Source: Rostrohypoxylon terebratum | Taxonomy: Eukaryota; Ascomycota; Sordariomycetes; Xylariales; Hypoxylaceae | Assembly (NCBI GenBank): GCA_022497145.1 | Contig: MU385860.1 | Span: 186,001 to 250,000 of the forward strand | Length of the DNA: 64,000 nucleotides | Reading direction: 5' to 3' | Shown here: piece after piece, positions 1-12,938 of the stretch | How the letters are laid out: each line of letters begins with the position of its first letter | How positions within the stretch are numbered: the stretch's first letter is position 1 | Program-made: the position numbers and the translations under genes | Notes under the pieces: model-generated | Databases searched by the model: none | Told to the model about the DNA's origin: nothing | Seen by the model: the letters and a program-made list of their open reading frames with translations, nothing else

Positions 1-1136
1 CGGATACTGAGCTCAGTGGCATCCTTCAACGCATCTGACTTCAGAGCAGCATCAAGGACCGTGGCAGTGAGTATTCTGAGTTTAACCCAGTTTAGCCGAG
101 TTTCTCCTTCGAAGGCAACAGCTAGCAACTGTCCCACCGAGCGATGGGGGCGGAGACGTTTAAATCTCGCAAGCAATCGTTGACGCAATCGAATCTGGAA
201 GCCGGGGATCATACGTGGTGCGTCGAAGAGAGACTCTTCGAACTCTTTAATCCCATAGGTGCTTTTGATCAAGACCTCAAGACATTGGTCGAATAAATAC
301 CGGCGTTGACGCGAAAACAGATCTAGGATGTCCCATCCATTTTCTGTGTAATCCTCGATGTTTGGGCTCAGAACTTGTATTTTATGTTAGCCGCTGCATA
401 TGTGTGTTGTAGGACCCTTGTTGAACTTACATGCTGTCATCTTACCCTCGAATAGCGAATAATTACGCAACTTGTTGGCCTTTTCCATATCCTCCGGGTG
501 TTGGCAACGAGGCTGAATGTTCAAGTAGAGAGCGACATATTGGGTGGCGGAGATTGGCGGATTATAAAGATCGTATAGGGCAGATCTGGGGGGGTTTAGG
601 CCGCAGATACCAAATGTATCAATTCCGTAATGTATATCGTCCAAGTCAGTAATGTCGATAATGACACTGCCACATTCTTCAAGAGGATAATGGGGTTCGA
701 GAGTTGCTAGATCAACAGACTCGAATCTGTGTGTATGCTGGTCCCCCAGTATGTACAGACTCGCACCTAGTAGCGCACATGTCTGGATGAAGGGGAAAGG
801 GTTCACAGGCAATCCATCGACCCTCTTTTCCCACAAGCAGGGTTGATACAGACATTCGGCCTCGTCAGTAGCCATTGTTCGCTCAGACTCGATAGCAAGG
901 CGGTTGGCAGGGTCTGAGAGGACCTTGAGAATGCCCGCGATGGAGTACACGATTTGCCGGCCAGTTTCACACATTGAGGGTGTTTCGTTGAAATACTGGA
1001 CCGTTGAAGAGAGAGGAAAGAAACGATGACCAATCTTGGTGACAATGTAACAATACCATTCATCTAGGCCCTCGCCGCCAGGCTTGGGATAGACCCAGTC
1101 GGGGGTAAGATAGTATCTCACGTCGCTGCTCGACAT
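1..1136 (-). CDS. Hypothetical protein, 5' part only (runs off the left edge)
   Basis: I do not recognise this family. The start is the ATG at 1136 (MSSSDVRYYLTPDW). Exon 1 is 1136-431. An intron at 374-430 (GTAAGT donor, GCTAAC branch site, AAG acceptor) joins in phase to a second exon at 373-1 that stays open to the window edge, giving about 359 residues with no stop. The second exon reads FLSPNIEDYTENGW, then a stretch rich in Leu, Arg and Phe. No signal peptide, membrane segment or nucleotide-binding motif is visible, so it looks soluble and mixed alpha/beta. Without the intron the reading frame ends at 387. The phase match across the intron and the following 124 open codons support the spliced model. 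The true C-terminus lies outside the window. Confidence 0.7.
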
Positions 1137-1699
1137 CGCGCTTGAGTGTTTCGCGAGTACAGCAACTATGAATAATAAGACTGGGAAAGGGTAGCAGAGA
1201 GAATTGAGATGAAAGCTGTTCAGAAAGAAGATGAAAAAAATCTAGACGGAAGCCGTCAGGACGGATAGCGGAGAGAATGTAGATGAAAGCTGTCAAGATG
1301 GATGGTGGGTGGTGAAGAAAAGTTGAAAAGGTTTTGCGTTAAGAATTCGGTAAGAATATATATAGTAGTAAAACTATGGGCAAGCTTATGGGATGCGCAT
1401 CAGCCGCCCCACTGAAGCGAAGTTGTCTTAGGACGCCGGGAGAACAGTTACGGTAAGGGTCCATATCACCGATGATGCTATCGGTGATACACTTGGAACT
1501 GGCAGTCACGGTGTGCACAGCATTTTCCGAGGAAGGCACGCATCTATCTAGCGCATTTTCATAGGCAGGAACAGGATAGCGCCTTCCCAATGCATGAGTC
1601 CAACCGGGCATTATATAGATATGGAAAGAGCGTTTTATCTTCAAGGACTTCGCGTTGGGTAGGAACCAACCACCCGTGACTTCCTCTACTAACCTTATA

Positions 1700-1732
1700 T
1701 TTTGGTCATTTTGGTCATTTTGGTCATTTTGG
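1700..1732. repeat. Short tandem repeat, period 10 (TTTTGGTCAT)
   Basis: Just over three perfect copies of a 10-bp unit in otherwise unique intergenic DNA. Confidence 0.85.
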
Positions 1733-4700
1733 ATAGTAAAAATAAACTTTTAGGATGTTTTCTAGGCGTACCAAGCAGGTCTTCACTGGAGGTCCCAGGA
1801 AGGTGGAATTAAGCCTATGAATGGTGGACTAGGGAGGCTTCGTTGGCAGGTAGTCATGTAAGTAATAGTAATAGTTGCTAAGTGGCATCTACTATATCTA
1901 CCTAGTATGGATGTCACGTTCTATATATGAAGATGATAACAGCATAACTGTCCGCTTGCGACACATTCCACTTAATGTTGTCTACTCCATAACAAATAAT
2001 CCAGCAAACTCAACGAACAAGCCGCTATGAAGGCTAGATCAACAATTGCGCATACTAAGGTTGATCTCATTCTGAAAACATTTATCTAGTACATGCTAGA
2101 AAAGGATCCAGACCCAAAGGCTTAGATAGATAGACCTGATATTTCCAACGGAATCCAAAAGCTTTCGGTGTTGTGTAACAGCTCAACCGGGCTGGCGCCT
2201 ACGGGATGTAGTCCCTTGCCGATACTGGATGTGCGACTGCTGCTGCTCCGCATACTTTATTATACTCCGGCAGTTGCCGTAAACTAGCACCGGCCTTTAT
2301 ATAAGGGAAAAGGAGCAGAAGTAATTATATCCATGAATCCTGTGCTTGGCAGAGTGGTCACCTATTTCACTGGTCATATATCATACACCATACAGAAGTT
2401 ATTTGTGTCGATGCTATCTACCCCTGAACAGCTTTTCATGGATAGGGGAAGAAGAGGGAGAGATAATACCTAGGTCCTATCTTCGGCTGAAGGATTGTCC
2501 TCAAGACGTGACTGGAATGTTTTTCATTATTAACGATTGCTATCTGAAATCAATAAGAGGGCTTCAATAACTATATTTATCAAAAAGGGATGATAATATT
2601 GATTTCTTGCTCGTCACGCCCATATTATGATGCATGACGTCGAAGTAGGTAGTCGCCACACTACCGAGGCAGTGAGGTAACATTAAAGTAACGCCACAGA
2701 TGATCATAGCCACAGCCACAACCGCATCCACATAATTCGACTTAGGAACCTGATAAATTTCGGACTTGTAACTTGAAATCTTGGCACTTTAACCTGCTTT
2801 CATCAATGTCTGCGTTTTAAAATTTGTCCGGCTCTATTTTCAGATCGAGGTCACCACCCTACGTCTGCGGTGCCTGAGCAAGGCAACGATCTGATCGTCC
2901 ATGAGGTTGCATGAGATTGTTGTCGAAAGTGGCTTGCTTTTCGCGTTTATGCGGAGGAGGTAGCCGCTGGCAACACGCCTCGTCATCCATCTGCCGATTC
3001 ATCGAGATGCTCAGCCAGTTGACAGGTGCTCAGCACCCTCGATTACGGCATCCAATTTTCTTTTTCACACTTTTCGACCGCAGCATCGGAAAATTCGCTG
3101 TAATCGATGGTGTCGCCGGCAATACTAGGTAGGCTAGACCCTATATTATGAATGCAAAAAGGTTTCACCAGAGCTACGTCCTGTACGATCGAACCTTTTT
3201 CTCTCCGGAGTCCATACCTACCTGGGCACACTGCCGCAGCTACCGCCCCATCTGATTTGCGGACCCTTTTGAGGCTAGAGTTCACTAGAAAAATCGAAGT
3301 GAAGCTTGTTGAGTTTAACAAGCCCTGAGTGGGGAGAGCTGCGTCAGATTAGGGTGAAACAGCCTCATCGCGATAGCTGGGAATGCTATTTTTATAGCGG
3401 TTGGCCATCGTGGACAGGTCGGGGCTCGTATCATTAGCTAGTGTCGCCTAATGGAGAGTTACGAATGATAGGTTCTAGCAAGGTCGAATGTTTCAACGTC
3501 TTGGTCTCTGGGAAACGCCCAGATGTAATCAATGCAGTCTGTCCCCAAGACGAAAGCACTTATCCGCAGCTTATCCACACCGAGATCTTGCTCTGCCGGC
3601 ACCACGCATAAATGTCACCTCGACACGGAGACACAGGCATTATCACCGAGTTCCAGTCTTCCCATCACACGTCGGGAGATACCGAGATATCGAAACGAAT
3701 TCAATCTTTAACGGTAAGGGTAAGGTCTTACTATGTAGGAAATTTGTGGGCATTGAATATCTTGCTGCATTGAAACGATGGGTAATAAGGCGTCGTTTGA
3801 TTATTCCCCCTTAGCTTCTGGAATTATAATTTTTTTTATTGATATGAAAGTGGTTGTGGAGCTCCGAGGTTGCTAGTCTATGCATTCTATGCATTACTTA
3901 ATCATTTCGAGATCCCTGTCAAGCTGAGAAAAACACAGCTCAATAGATCTAAGCCTCGCTCACTAACCGGAGACGGACTTAGTGTGTTGGTAGCACGTTG
4001 GTAGCATGTTGGTACTACCACGGTCCTCGAGAAAAACTACCGACTCTGCATAAACGACAAATGAAAGGCTTTGATGGGGTCGGTACTCTAGTGCGACCGA
4101 CTTCCCGTGGTTGAGCGCAGAGTTCGTTCAACGTGGGCGAATCTCGGTCGGAAGAACCCACAAACTCTTTTTGCTACGGCAAAATCCGGAGAGCACATGG
4201 GATCTCGGATACCACATGTGCGATATACCCGCTATACTACTGAAATGATCGTCGAGGTTGTGGTCGATACAAAGTTCGAAACGAGAGTTTATACAGGAAC
4301 CCGTCATCTTGGCGATGCACCGAATTGGGAAGACTGAGAAAATTATCGACAGTACTAGACACATTGCAAGATGAACGACCGTATCACAATATGTGTGGAT
4401 CTGTGCCTCAATCCATCATCAAATGACGGCGGTGGCTGTGCTTACTACGTAGCAGTAGCACCCAATCAGGCCAATTCTGCTGCCACTAGGAGTTCGGGCG
4501 AGTCGCTTGTTAAGGACTTTGCTTCTGGCACACCAATCTGACGGTCTCATACACGCGAATATTGGAGGACAAAAAAGCGATGGTATTACCAAGAGCGAGC
4601 ACCCAGTCACCTAAAGAAGGAAAAAGCATTGCCGCGGTGCCGCAGAGCCGACGGGACCGATTCAGCAAACTGTTCCCTATTCCCTATTCTTCCGGTCTCT

Positions 4701-5894
4701 TCTGTGTTCTCCGTCGGTCGAAAACTGTAGCCGTCGTGACCGATGGTGCACAAAAATTTCGCAAATGAGTCATGTATCTTGTACTTCCCCATCTGCTTTC
4801 CGAGCATGAAGCCGTCGAGGTCGACGGCCTAAAACTAGGAGTACCAGTGATATTACACTAGCATATCTAGGTATCTAATTGATACCTACTACCTAGCAGC
4901 CTAGTACCTAGTAGCATCCGATACCAAACTAAGGTATTACATTAGTTATGCTTTCCGGCTGGATCTCCTAAACAAACCATCTGGACCTGGTGCATGTATG
5001 CTACAACCTTAGTAGGTCCTACACCGTCCTAGTACATTGTTACGGGATGAGTACATAATCATTCAATGTTGGCAACGATGATGGCTAATGCAACGTGCTG
5101 CCATTTTGATCGAAGGATTCATCTCGTCTCAACCTTTTTCGTCTACTCGTCGCGTTCGAAATCGTCATCCTTCATTGTCAGCAAAGAGACGTCTATCACG
5201 CTGATGGGTATAAGAAGAGGCTATTGGACCTCAGCCTTCGAGTGGAAATGGCGTCGTCATCCTCGAAGCGCAGGTGAGTTTCTCCTGCAGGACAAGATGG
5301 TTACTGGTAACAAATAACAACCCATGAGCCGCCGTGGGATAAGAGTAAATGCTATTGTTACCGGATTGGTTGACTGTTGCCATGCGTAGATTATCAGATT
5401 GTATGGTTTGTGTGTGTTCTATTCTGTATCAGTGTATCATAATGCGTAGCGTAATGTGGCCTTCGTGTGTGTAGTGTAAGGCTCAGAATGTGTGAGTGGT
5501 GAGTATTGATGTGAATATTAAGGTTTGTAGTACATAGGTACCTATGTACGCATCTGCATGTACTCATGTACCTGTGTATTTTTCTGCTACACTTACCGGT
5601 CGTTGCTACTGGACTTGAATAGGCTCCGTGCCACAGACGATGGACGTTGGAGTCTGATTGGACCGGGGGAGATCTCTTTCGGTCTTAGGAAGCTGGGGTC
5701 CATTGGCCGAGAAAGGCACGACCTTCGCACTGGCTTACGCGTCCCTCCCCTCTTTAATGGAGTGTCCGACCCCTGCCAACCTGCCCGACAAGGCCAAGTT
5801 CAAACCAAGCCACCCAGGAACTCCCAGGGACTCCCAGGGAAAGTTTACCCCCCAGAACTCCCAGAACTCTCAAGAAACTGCCCACTCTCCAATG

Positions 5895-6308
5895 CTTTAA
5901 TCCTTCTAGTCGATTTTAGTCCATTAGGTCCTTCTTTTTTCCCCCCTTCAAGCCGCCAAGGGTACCCCATAACCTTACCGGGTACAGCCATAACTGCCAT
6001 AACACCTTTAACATCCAAAATTCCCATCCGATCCGCGCTTCTTACCAATCTCGCCATTTCTTCGCCTCTTCACCTTCACAAACGAAACAACCACATTTGT
6101 ACCATCAACCATCAATCATCAATACATACAACCACACATCAATAACCATCGACGAATCGAAATCTTCAGTTTCTACCGAAATACAATTTGTCAACTATCG
6201 ACCATTTTTTTTTATATTTAGCATTCAACTACTAACACTGCAATCACACGCTCTTAAGGGCGGTCGTTGGTTTACTACCTAACCGGACTGATTCATTCTA
6301 GCATCATC
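5895..6308 (+). promoter_or_regulatory. Probable 5' leader of the bZIP gene, free of upstream ATGs
   Basis: From 5895 to the start codon at 6309 the sequence is pyrimidine- and A-rich and contains no ATG. A two-codon ATG-CTT-TAA lies just upstream at 5892. This fits a long, scanning-friendly untranslated leader. The transcription start itself cannot be seen. Confidence 0.35.
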
Positions 6309-8110
6309 ATGTCGGCTTCAAGCCAGTCTTCGACGAGCCCAGGTGGTGTCGATCCTTTAGATCTTCTCGACTTCTCCGAGTATGACGCAGCTATCCAGTA
6401 CCGATCTCCTTCGGCTTCTCCCACTGCAAACAAACAACAATTTGCGAGAGCATCAGCGATGATGAACACGCCGACAACTACCATGCCTCAACCGCAACCT
6501 TTATCTGGCCCTAGTCACCAATATGACCAGTACAAGCAACAGACACCTTTCGTTCCGGGCGCACTTGCCAGCACGCTCGCCATTCAGAACGCTAACCAAG
6601 TGACTGGGTATACGTTGGATTACATGGGTTCAGACTTGAGCGGGAGTGAGGAGATATTTGACTTCAACTCGGCACAATCGCAGAACATGAATGGTGCAGA
6701 CATGGACATGGACTTCGACTCTCAGAACGACCCGTCGTTTTACTTCCCGGAGCAGACCGTCAACCCTAACGCCATTGGAGGAGAGTCTCAGATGACGTCG
6801 CCCACTCTCCCTAGCCAGACCAGCAATGTTGGAAGGATGTATCCTGGTATGCACCAGCAAGCTGCTCTAGCGAAGGCGCAGGCCCAACAAAGACAGCAAC
6901 AACACCTCATCCAACAGCAGCAGAGGCAGAACCAGCAGGCGAAGCAACACAGAGCGAAGGCTCCTATGCCCTCTGACCCGATCGTAGAGCAGAAGATTAC
7001 ACAGTTACTTAACTCGATGAGATCAAAGGCTGGCGCTTCTCCTAGCGACGGAGGAGAGAACTCGCCTCTCATGCAACTTCCCCGACCCAAGAAGGAAGAG
7101 GATGACATGGACGAGGATGAAAGACTACTTGCAAGCGAAGAGGGAAAGAAGTTGAGCAGCAAAGAAAGACGCCAATTGCGCAACAAGGTATCTGCTCGTG
7201 CGTTCCGTTCCAGGAGAAAGGGTATGTATCAATCGCACTCATCTCTTGAGACTGATTTGCTAACAAGTTGATAGAATACATCACCCAACTCGAGTCAGAA
7301 ATCGCGAATAAGGTTACCGAAAATGGTGATCTTAGGGCCCAGAACCGCGCGTTGATGGAAGAGAACCGACGCCTCTCCGATCTGACCCGCATGCTACTGT
7401 CATCACCTTCATTTTCTAATTTCCTAGATCATTTGAGCTCCAACCCCAACGCTGCCCCTCAGCAGCAGGCTCAGCCTGAGCAAAGGCAACCTGAACCTCG
7501 CCAAGTGCCTAAGGATGTGAACCCGTACACTGCTGGTCAACAGAATCACCAGCACCAGCAAATCGGTATGGTTATGATGCCGGAGCAGACGATGGACTTC
7601 TCTATGTTGAACATCAACTCTGATGCTTTCAACTACCAGCCTCAAGTCTTCGCCGTTCTGGAGACACCGGAGATGCCCGTCATTGACACCGAGGTTCTCA
7701 CGGGCAAGACCTCGAACTTCGTTGGAGAGTCTTTCGAATCAGATGCCGAGAAGACGGACGTGCCGGTTTTCGAGGCTCCGATAATGCCATCAACTAAGGC
7801 GCCCGAACCTCTCGAGACTGCGGTCGAACCGGAAGTATCGGAACGTGCTGTTGCCAACCTTGACGGAGACATTTACGATGACGAGACGACAGTCGCGCCG
7901 GTGAAGCCAATCAAGATTGACACCGACAACCTTACTGCAGTTGACATCTTTGGCGGCATCGAATCAGAGAAGACACTTGCTCGACTTGAGCTTGTCGACT
8001 CGTCGGAAGAAGATGACTCTGTTAACATTGCCGCGAGACGGGTTGAGCGTATCGCAGCTAGCTTGGATACTGTGTTCGCAAGACTAAGTCTCCTCGCCGC
8101 CGACTTATAA
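6309..8110 (+). CDS. bZIP transcription factor
   Basis: Exons 6309-7221 and 7275-8110 give 582 residues. The 53-bp intron at 7222-7274 (GTATGT donor, GCTAAC branch, ATAG acceptor) sits exactly between the basic region and the zipper. Joining gives ...SRRK then EYITQLE. The basic region is at about residues 282-304 (RQLRNKVSARAFRSRRK). The zipper leucines at 310, 324, 331 and 338 are in heptad register. The N-terminal half is rich in Gln, Ser and Pro (poly-Q near 195-225), typical of an activation region. The C-terminus is acidic and ends in a short amphipathic helix. It should bind DNA as a dimer in the nucleus. The basic region is not of the Hac1 type and I cannot assign a named orthologue. 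An ATG at 6309 is preferred because the frame upstream of it has no other ATG. Confidence 0.92.
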
Positions 8111-10922
8111 GGCTACCAACAATAGCCTGTCTCTTGTCTAAATTATTGTGGTATACTAGTCTCGACTACAACGGCGTTGGGAAAGGTTGCATTAAGGGCG
8201 AAAAAGGAATGGTTCAGATGAAACCCTCTTATTCATTGCATACAAACACTTTTTCTTTTATACATTTAGGGGGATCTAGCGTCGCGAGACATTTCAGAAG
8301 GATGTTAACGAAGCGCTCCGGAAGGGCGCTACTTATGAGAGGCAGGGAATGGATATTACATGGATTGGCCATGCGTCGGTTATAATAGATAGGTAGCCTA
8401 ACGTTCTTCCAATGGAGCGCGCTGTCAAAATCATCATGCCTCCAACCCAATTATTTGTCTGCCTATTCGTGAATGAAGCCTATCTTAATAGTCATCTCAG
8501 TGCTGGATGGAAGTTTCGGTCCCGTTGGCTCCGACCTTTTCAATCCACGATGGCGTGTGTCGGTATGTGATGTAATCCATACTATATAATCTCCGATCAC
8601 TTGTATGGTGGCATTGCAGTACAGCTCTTGTTCATGCGTATGCGAGTTTCGGCCTTCATGCTGGGATTGAAGTCTTGGCCTCTCTCTATCTCCCAATAAT
8701 ACAACCCCCTTCCCACAAGAGGCGTCGAAGGCAGTAGGATTGATAGCTGAAGATAAGATGGCCATAGCGCCATCCGGCTTGTTAATTGGTTCATGGCATC
8801 GCTGACCCAACGGCATAACGACATCCATCCACAGAACCCGTGGGATTCGCTGACAAAGGACGGGAAGAACCTTCAAACTGCAGCTTACCTACTTTGACTT
8901 TATTTTTATTCTTATTTGGTGCGACTGCTTCCACGATGTAGATGTAGTGTACATACATACCTAGTACGTATCTGTTATACCCAGGTCCCATGAAACTAGG
9001 GAGAGGCACATGGGTTGCCATGCCATTGGGTTGATCTTCCAGAAATTATTTTCCTTTTTTTTTTTCTTCAGGCCTTTTACCTTGTCTCTAGGAATTCAAG
9101 CTTGTCTAGCCTTGCCACACAATCAGGGTAGAACCAACCAAGTCTTCTACCAGAGACTAGATTATAGCGTGGTACAACAACGACTCGTGTCCACCCTGTC
9201 GCTCTTGACATATGGCGAGTAGGTATACTTACATTACTTACATAGGATGACATTCCGCAGACAGTGTCTGGAACCAGTACATCGTGCGCATCGCGAATAA
9301 AAATGCCGTGGCGTCAGCGGATCTATGCTTCTTGTGTCCGAAAAAATGTTGTGCTTCCTTGGCCAAGCGGGGTTTTTTCCCCTGTGTACTTCGTATCGTA
9401 AGATAGATACTACAACAAAAAGTAAATCATAAGTCGGTGATGGGAATAAAAATGATTGAGAAAAGAAAAAAGGCTTTTTAGATGGATATCACGGTCCACG
9501 TACGCTTTCTTCTTTTATTTCCATTTTATTCGAGCAAAACCTTTCGCCGAGACAGTTAGCTGAGCTCAGCTTATGTGTTGGAACTTGGGCTTGGCTTTTT
9601 GGAAGGATTGGGGGTGCGATTTGCGAGATTTGGGGGGGCGTTGCCCAAATATGGATACTAACCTACTTGCCTCTACCTGGCACGTTACTGCCTAGGCAGG
9701 TACCTACCTAGGCACGTAGTAGGAAATTGGTTATCTCCAGAGCCTTTGTCTGACCAATTCCCAATTCCTTAGCTCTCTCGCGCTCTTCGCGTTTTTGTGA
9801 CATCCCGCGCATGCGCTAAATGCCCTAGGATCGTCTGTGATACCTACAACTATTCGACGAGCCGCTTGCCCGACATCTGACATTGCCATTGCCATCGCCA
9901 TTGCAGAAGAATGGAACCCATGCCAACCGTGGGTTAGTAGGGGCTTGTTGGCATGCTGTTGCTGTTATTGCTGTTGGGCGCTTTGTTGTTATCGCCGAAG
10001 GAGAGAAGAAAAAAAATTCTAGGCCATGGGATCCATGACGCCTATGAATTATCTCTGGGCCTTTTCTCGACAACAATGTGTTCCTTCTTCTGAAAGAGAA
10101 GAACATAAGCCCCTTTTTAAAAAGCCGATTTCCATCTTCTTAATTCCATAATCAAATCTTGTACCCCAATTACAATTGGAGTAATGTTAATGCTCATGCT
10201 CATGCTTCCTTCGCTCTTTCCTCGCCTTACTAATTAGCCACTGCCACCACAAGTAAATTGCGGAGCCAATCGCCGTATCCGGCCGGCCGTGTCACGGGGG
10301 CGACGGGGGTGACATCACTATTAGGACGGTTCGCTCGCGGTCGGGTTTACGTCTGAACTGCGATTAGGATTATTAGTTGGTAGGATTGATAGGGCTAACA
10401 GGGTTAATAGGGTTAGTAGTAAGTGAATTTCGTCAAGCTAGTTAACATGGCTAGCTCTAGGTAGCTAAGCGGCGTGCGATCAGTAAGTCGTACCAGAAGT
10501 AAGCTCTTAATTCCGAGATCATGGATGTCATGACGACATGGCAACCTGACAAATTATGTCTCTGCTTCGCTAGTAACAGTAAGAAACAGGGGGAATTTGG
10601 GAAATAGAAAGAGGGGGGATGGGGATCTGATTTGGCTCGGTTGGTCATTCCGAGCCGCCAAATCTTTTTCCGACCGATACCGATGTGGATGATGTGGATG
10701 TGATTTCCATTATACGCACACACACACACACACACCAGCCCTACACTGCCGCTTATCTGTTTCATTACTTATGCTTGTATATAAGATGGTTCTCTCTAGG
10801 GTCTTTTCTCTAGAAATCTCTTTCGGTGGCCAGGCTCGCATATATAGTTCCCATCTAACACCGTACCATCTCATCTAGGCCATATTAGGGGGTAACCTTT
10901 GTTCTCTCGTACCCATAAGAGG
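8111..10922. other. Intergenic stretch, about 2.8 kb
   Basis: No supportable gene is seen. A 137-codon minus-strand frame at 8463-8876 has no recognisable features. The stretch holds a T-tract near 9057-9065, CCTAGG-type motifs at 9690-9716, a CA dinucleotide run at about 10716-10735, and the probable promoter of the DUF3533 gene before 10923. Confidence 0.55.
10716..10735. repeat. CA dinucleotide microsatellite
   Basis: About ten CA repeats upstream of the DUF3533 gene. Confidence 0.85.
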
Positions 10923-12938
10923 ATGGCAAGAGGCGAGAAGAATATGCCGCGAAACGAAGTACCAGACGCTTCAGACCTCGTCATCGCCGCACACGACGAT
11001 ACTAGCCGTGGGTCATCGACCGCCGCTGATACACCGCCGGCTGATGTTCGAAATATCATGCATCAATCCGACAGTACGATTAACAGCAGGTACGACGACT
11101 ATGCTGGCGAAAATGGCCGATATGAAGCTCCTCACCGGAGCGCAGGCTTCTTCGATCCTAGCATGGCGAAGATTCGGGGAGAGGTCATCTTCGCATGGGC
11201 TCGGACGCGTTAGTCTAACTCTAGGTACACGAAGAGGATAAACAACTTACTAACCGACGTCCCTGTAGTCTTACTTCTCACAACGTTCATCATAGCCGTA
11301 TTATCTCTATACTGGGCAGTCCTATTCCACGTCAGCACCAATATAAAGAACCTAACAGTTCACGTCGTCGACTTCGACGGTAAAGTGGCGCCGTATAATA
11401 ACGTAACGCCGATCGTGGGGCCGGCGGTAACTCAAGCCGTGCAGCAGATGATCGACAACGCGGCGACGCAACACACGCTCGGGTGGACCATCGCCTCTCC
11501 GGACCCGTATCACGGCGACCCGATCGGTGTGCGGCAAGACGTGTACGACTGGCGTTTCTGGGCAGCCGTGATCATAAACCCGAACGCTACGGCGCTTCTG
11601 CAGCAAGCCGTGGAAACCGGCAACTCCTCGTATGACCCCACCGGCGCCGTCCAGTTCATCATGATGTCCGCGCGTCAGGAGACCAACTACAACAACTACA
11701 TCCAGCCGCAGCTGCTAACCCTGCAGAAGCTCTTCACAGCCAGCTTCGGCCCGAAATGGACCCAGAGCGTCGTGTCGAACTCGTCGTTAGATATGAACGT
11801 GGTAGCCCAGGCACCGGCGGCGGTGAACCCCGGAATCACGCCGCTGACCATCGACTTGAGGCCATTCGGCCCGGCTACGGCGACGCCGTCGGTTACGATT
11901 GGGTTGATTTATCTCATCATCGTGGCCTTCTTCTCGTTTGCGTTCTTCCTGCCTATTCACATGGTGAGTGTGTCCTTGTTCCCCCCTTTTATCGTGACAC
12001 CACATATATGCCGGGTCGAATCAGACCCGGAGTTTTGTGTTTCGGTTACTCCCGTAGCAAACAATGGGGAAATAGAAACAAAAATAGAATTCGGTAAAGA
12101 GGAAGAAGAGAAAGATGTGCTGATACTTGTCGTTCGATTGTAGAAATTCGTCACCCCGGGTAACCACCCGCCGCTACACTTCTGGCAGCTGATCATCTGG
12201 CGATTGGCCGCGACCATAGCGACGTACTTCGTCGTTTCGCTCGCGTACTCGCTGGTCTCGCTAGCCTTCCAGATCCCGTTCTCGAACCCGTCTGCTTCGC
12301 CTACCGACGTCGCCTTTAATCCTTCGGCGTACGGACGCGCCTCGTTCGTCGTATACTGGATGGTGAATTTCGTCGGCATGAACGCGTTGGGAATCGCGTG
12401 CGAAAATATGGGCATGCTTATTGGGCAGCCCTGGACCGCCGCCTGGCTCATCTTCGTAAGTCTATCCATCCCGTCCGTAGAAGCTTTTTCTGCACCGGAA
12501 GGTATTCTCGGGACCTCGAGATATCGGATCCTAGCATTCATCCCAACTCCCGGCTAACTTCGCGCACAGTGGGTCATAACCAACGTCTCAACATCCTTCT
12601 ACTCGATCGAGCTGGCGCCGGGCTTCTTCAAGTGGGGGTACGCGTGGCCGCTGCACCACATCGTGCAGGCGAGCCGGCAGATCCTGTTCGACCTGCACTC
12701 GGAGATCGGGCTCAACTTCGGCGTGCTGTTCGCCTGGGCCGCCATCAACGTGACCCTGTTCCCGCTCGTCTGCTACCTGTCGCGCTGGCGCATGGAGCGC
12801 GAGAGGAGGAACGGCGAGAGGGGGAACGAGTCGTACAGTGTGTTCGATGCGGCGGCTGAGGGCCAGAAGAAGGATGTGCCTAAGGAGAAGGGCGTGCTGC
12901 CCCCCGTTAGGAAGAGGGGGTTTATGAGGGGTGTTTGA
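10923..12938 (+). CDS. SNG1/DUF3533 family membrane protein (nitrosoguanidine-resistance type)
   Basis: Four exons, 10923-11208, 11269-11963, 12144-12455 and 12570-12938, give 553 residues with all phases agreeing. Intron 1 has a GTTAGT donor and a perfect TACTAAC branch; introns 2 and 3 use GTGAGT and GTAAGT. After a polar N-terminus there is one helix at about 97-118 (LLLTTFIIAVLSLYWAVLF). It is followed by a large outer or lumenal domain starting NLTVHVVDFDG, then about five helices in the C-terminal half, including the family-typical segment FYSIELAPGFFKWGYAWPLH. This one-helix, loop and multi-helix plan is that of yeast Sng1, a plasma-membrane protein linked to resistance to nitrosoguanidine and other drugs. 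The biochemical activity is not established. The tail is charged and cytosolic. Confidence 0.9.

Larger units (their letters stand above)
1137..6308. other. Gene-free intergenic stretch, about 5.2 kb
   Basis: No convincing coding region is seen. Open frames are short and lack family resemblance. It contains a 10-bp tandem repeat (TTTTGGTCAT-like units) at about 1700-1732, a three-copy GTTGGTAGCAC-like repeat at about 3984-4014, CCTAGG/TACCTAG motifs near 2469, 4868-4920 and 5535, and an ACTCCCAGGG-like tandem at about 5817-5841. The last 400 bases are C/T-rich and are the probable leader of the downstream bZIP gene. Confidence 0.6.

Noticed and set aside
3488..3814. 108-codon plus-strand frame
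   Set aside because: Its Arg/His/Pro-rich composition is typical of random reading of this DNA, with no support.
8463..8876. 137-codon minus-strand frame after the bZIP gene
   Set aside because: No recognisable motif and no splice partner, so it is probably chance.
9354..9380. GGCCAAGCGGGG followed by a T-run, like a tRNA A box
   Set aside because: No B box or cloverleaf follows.
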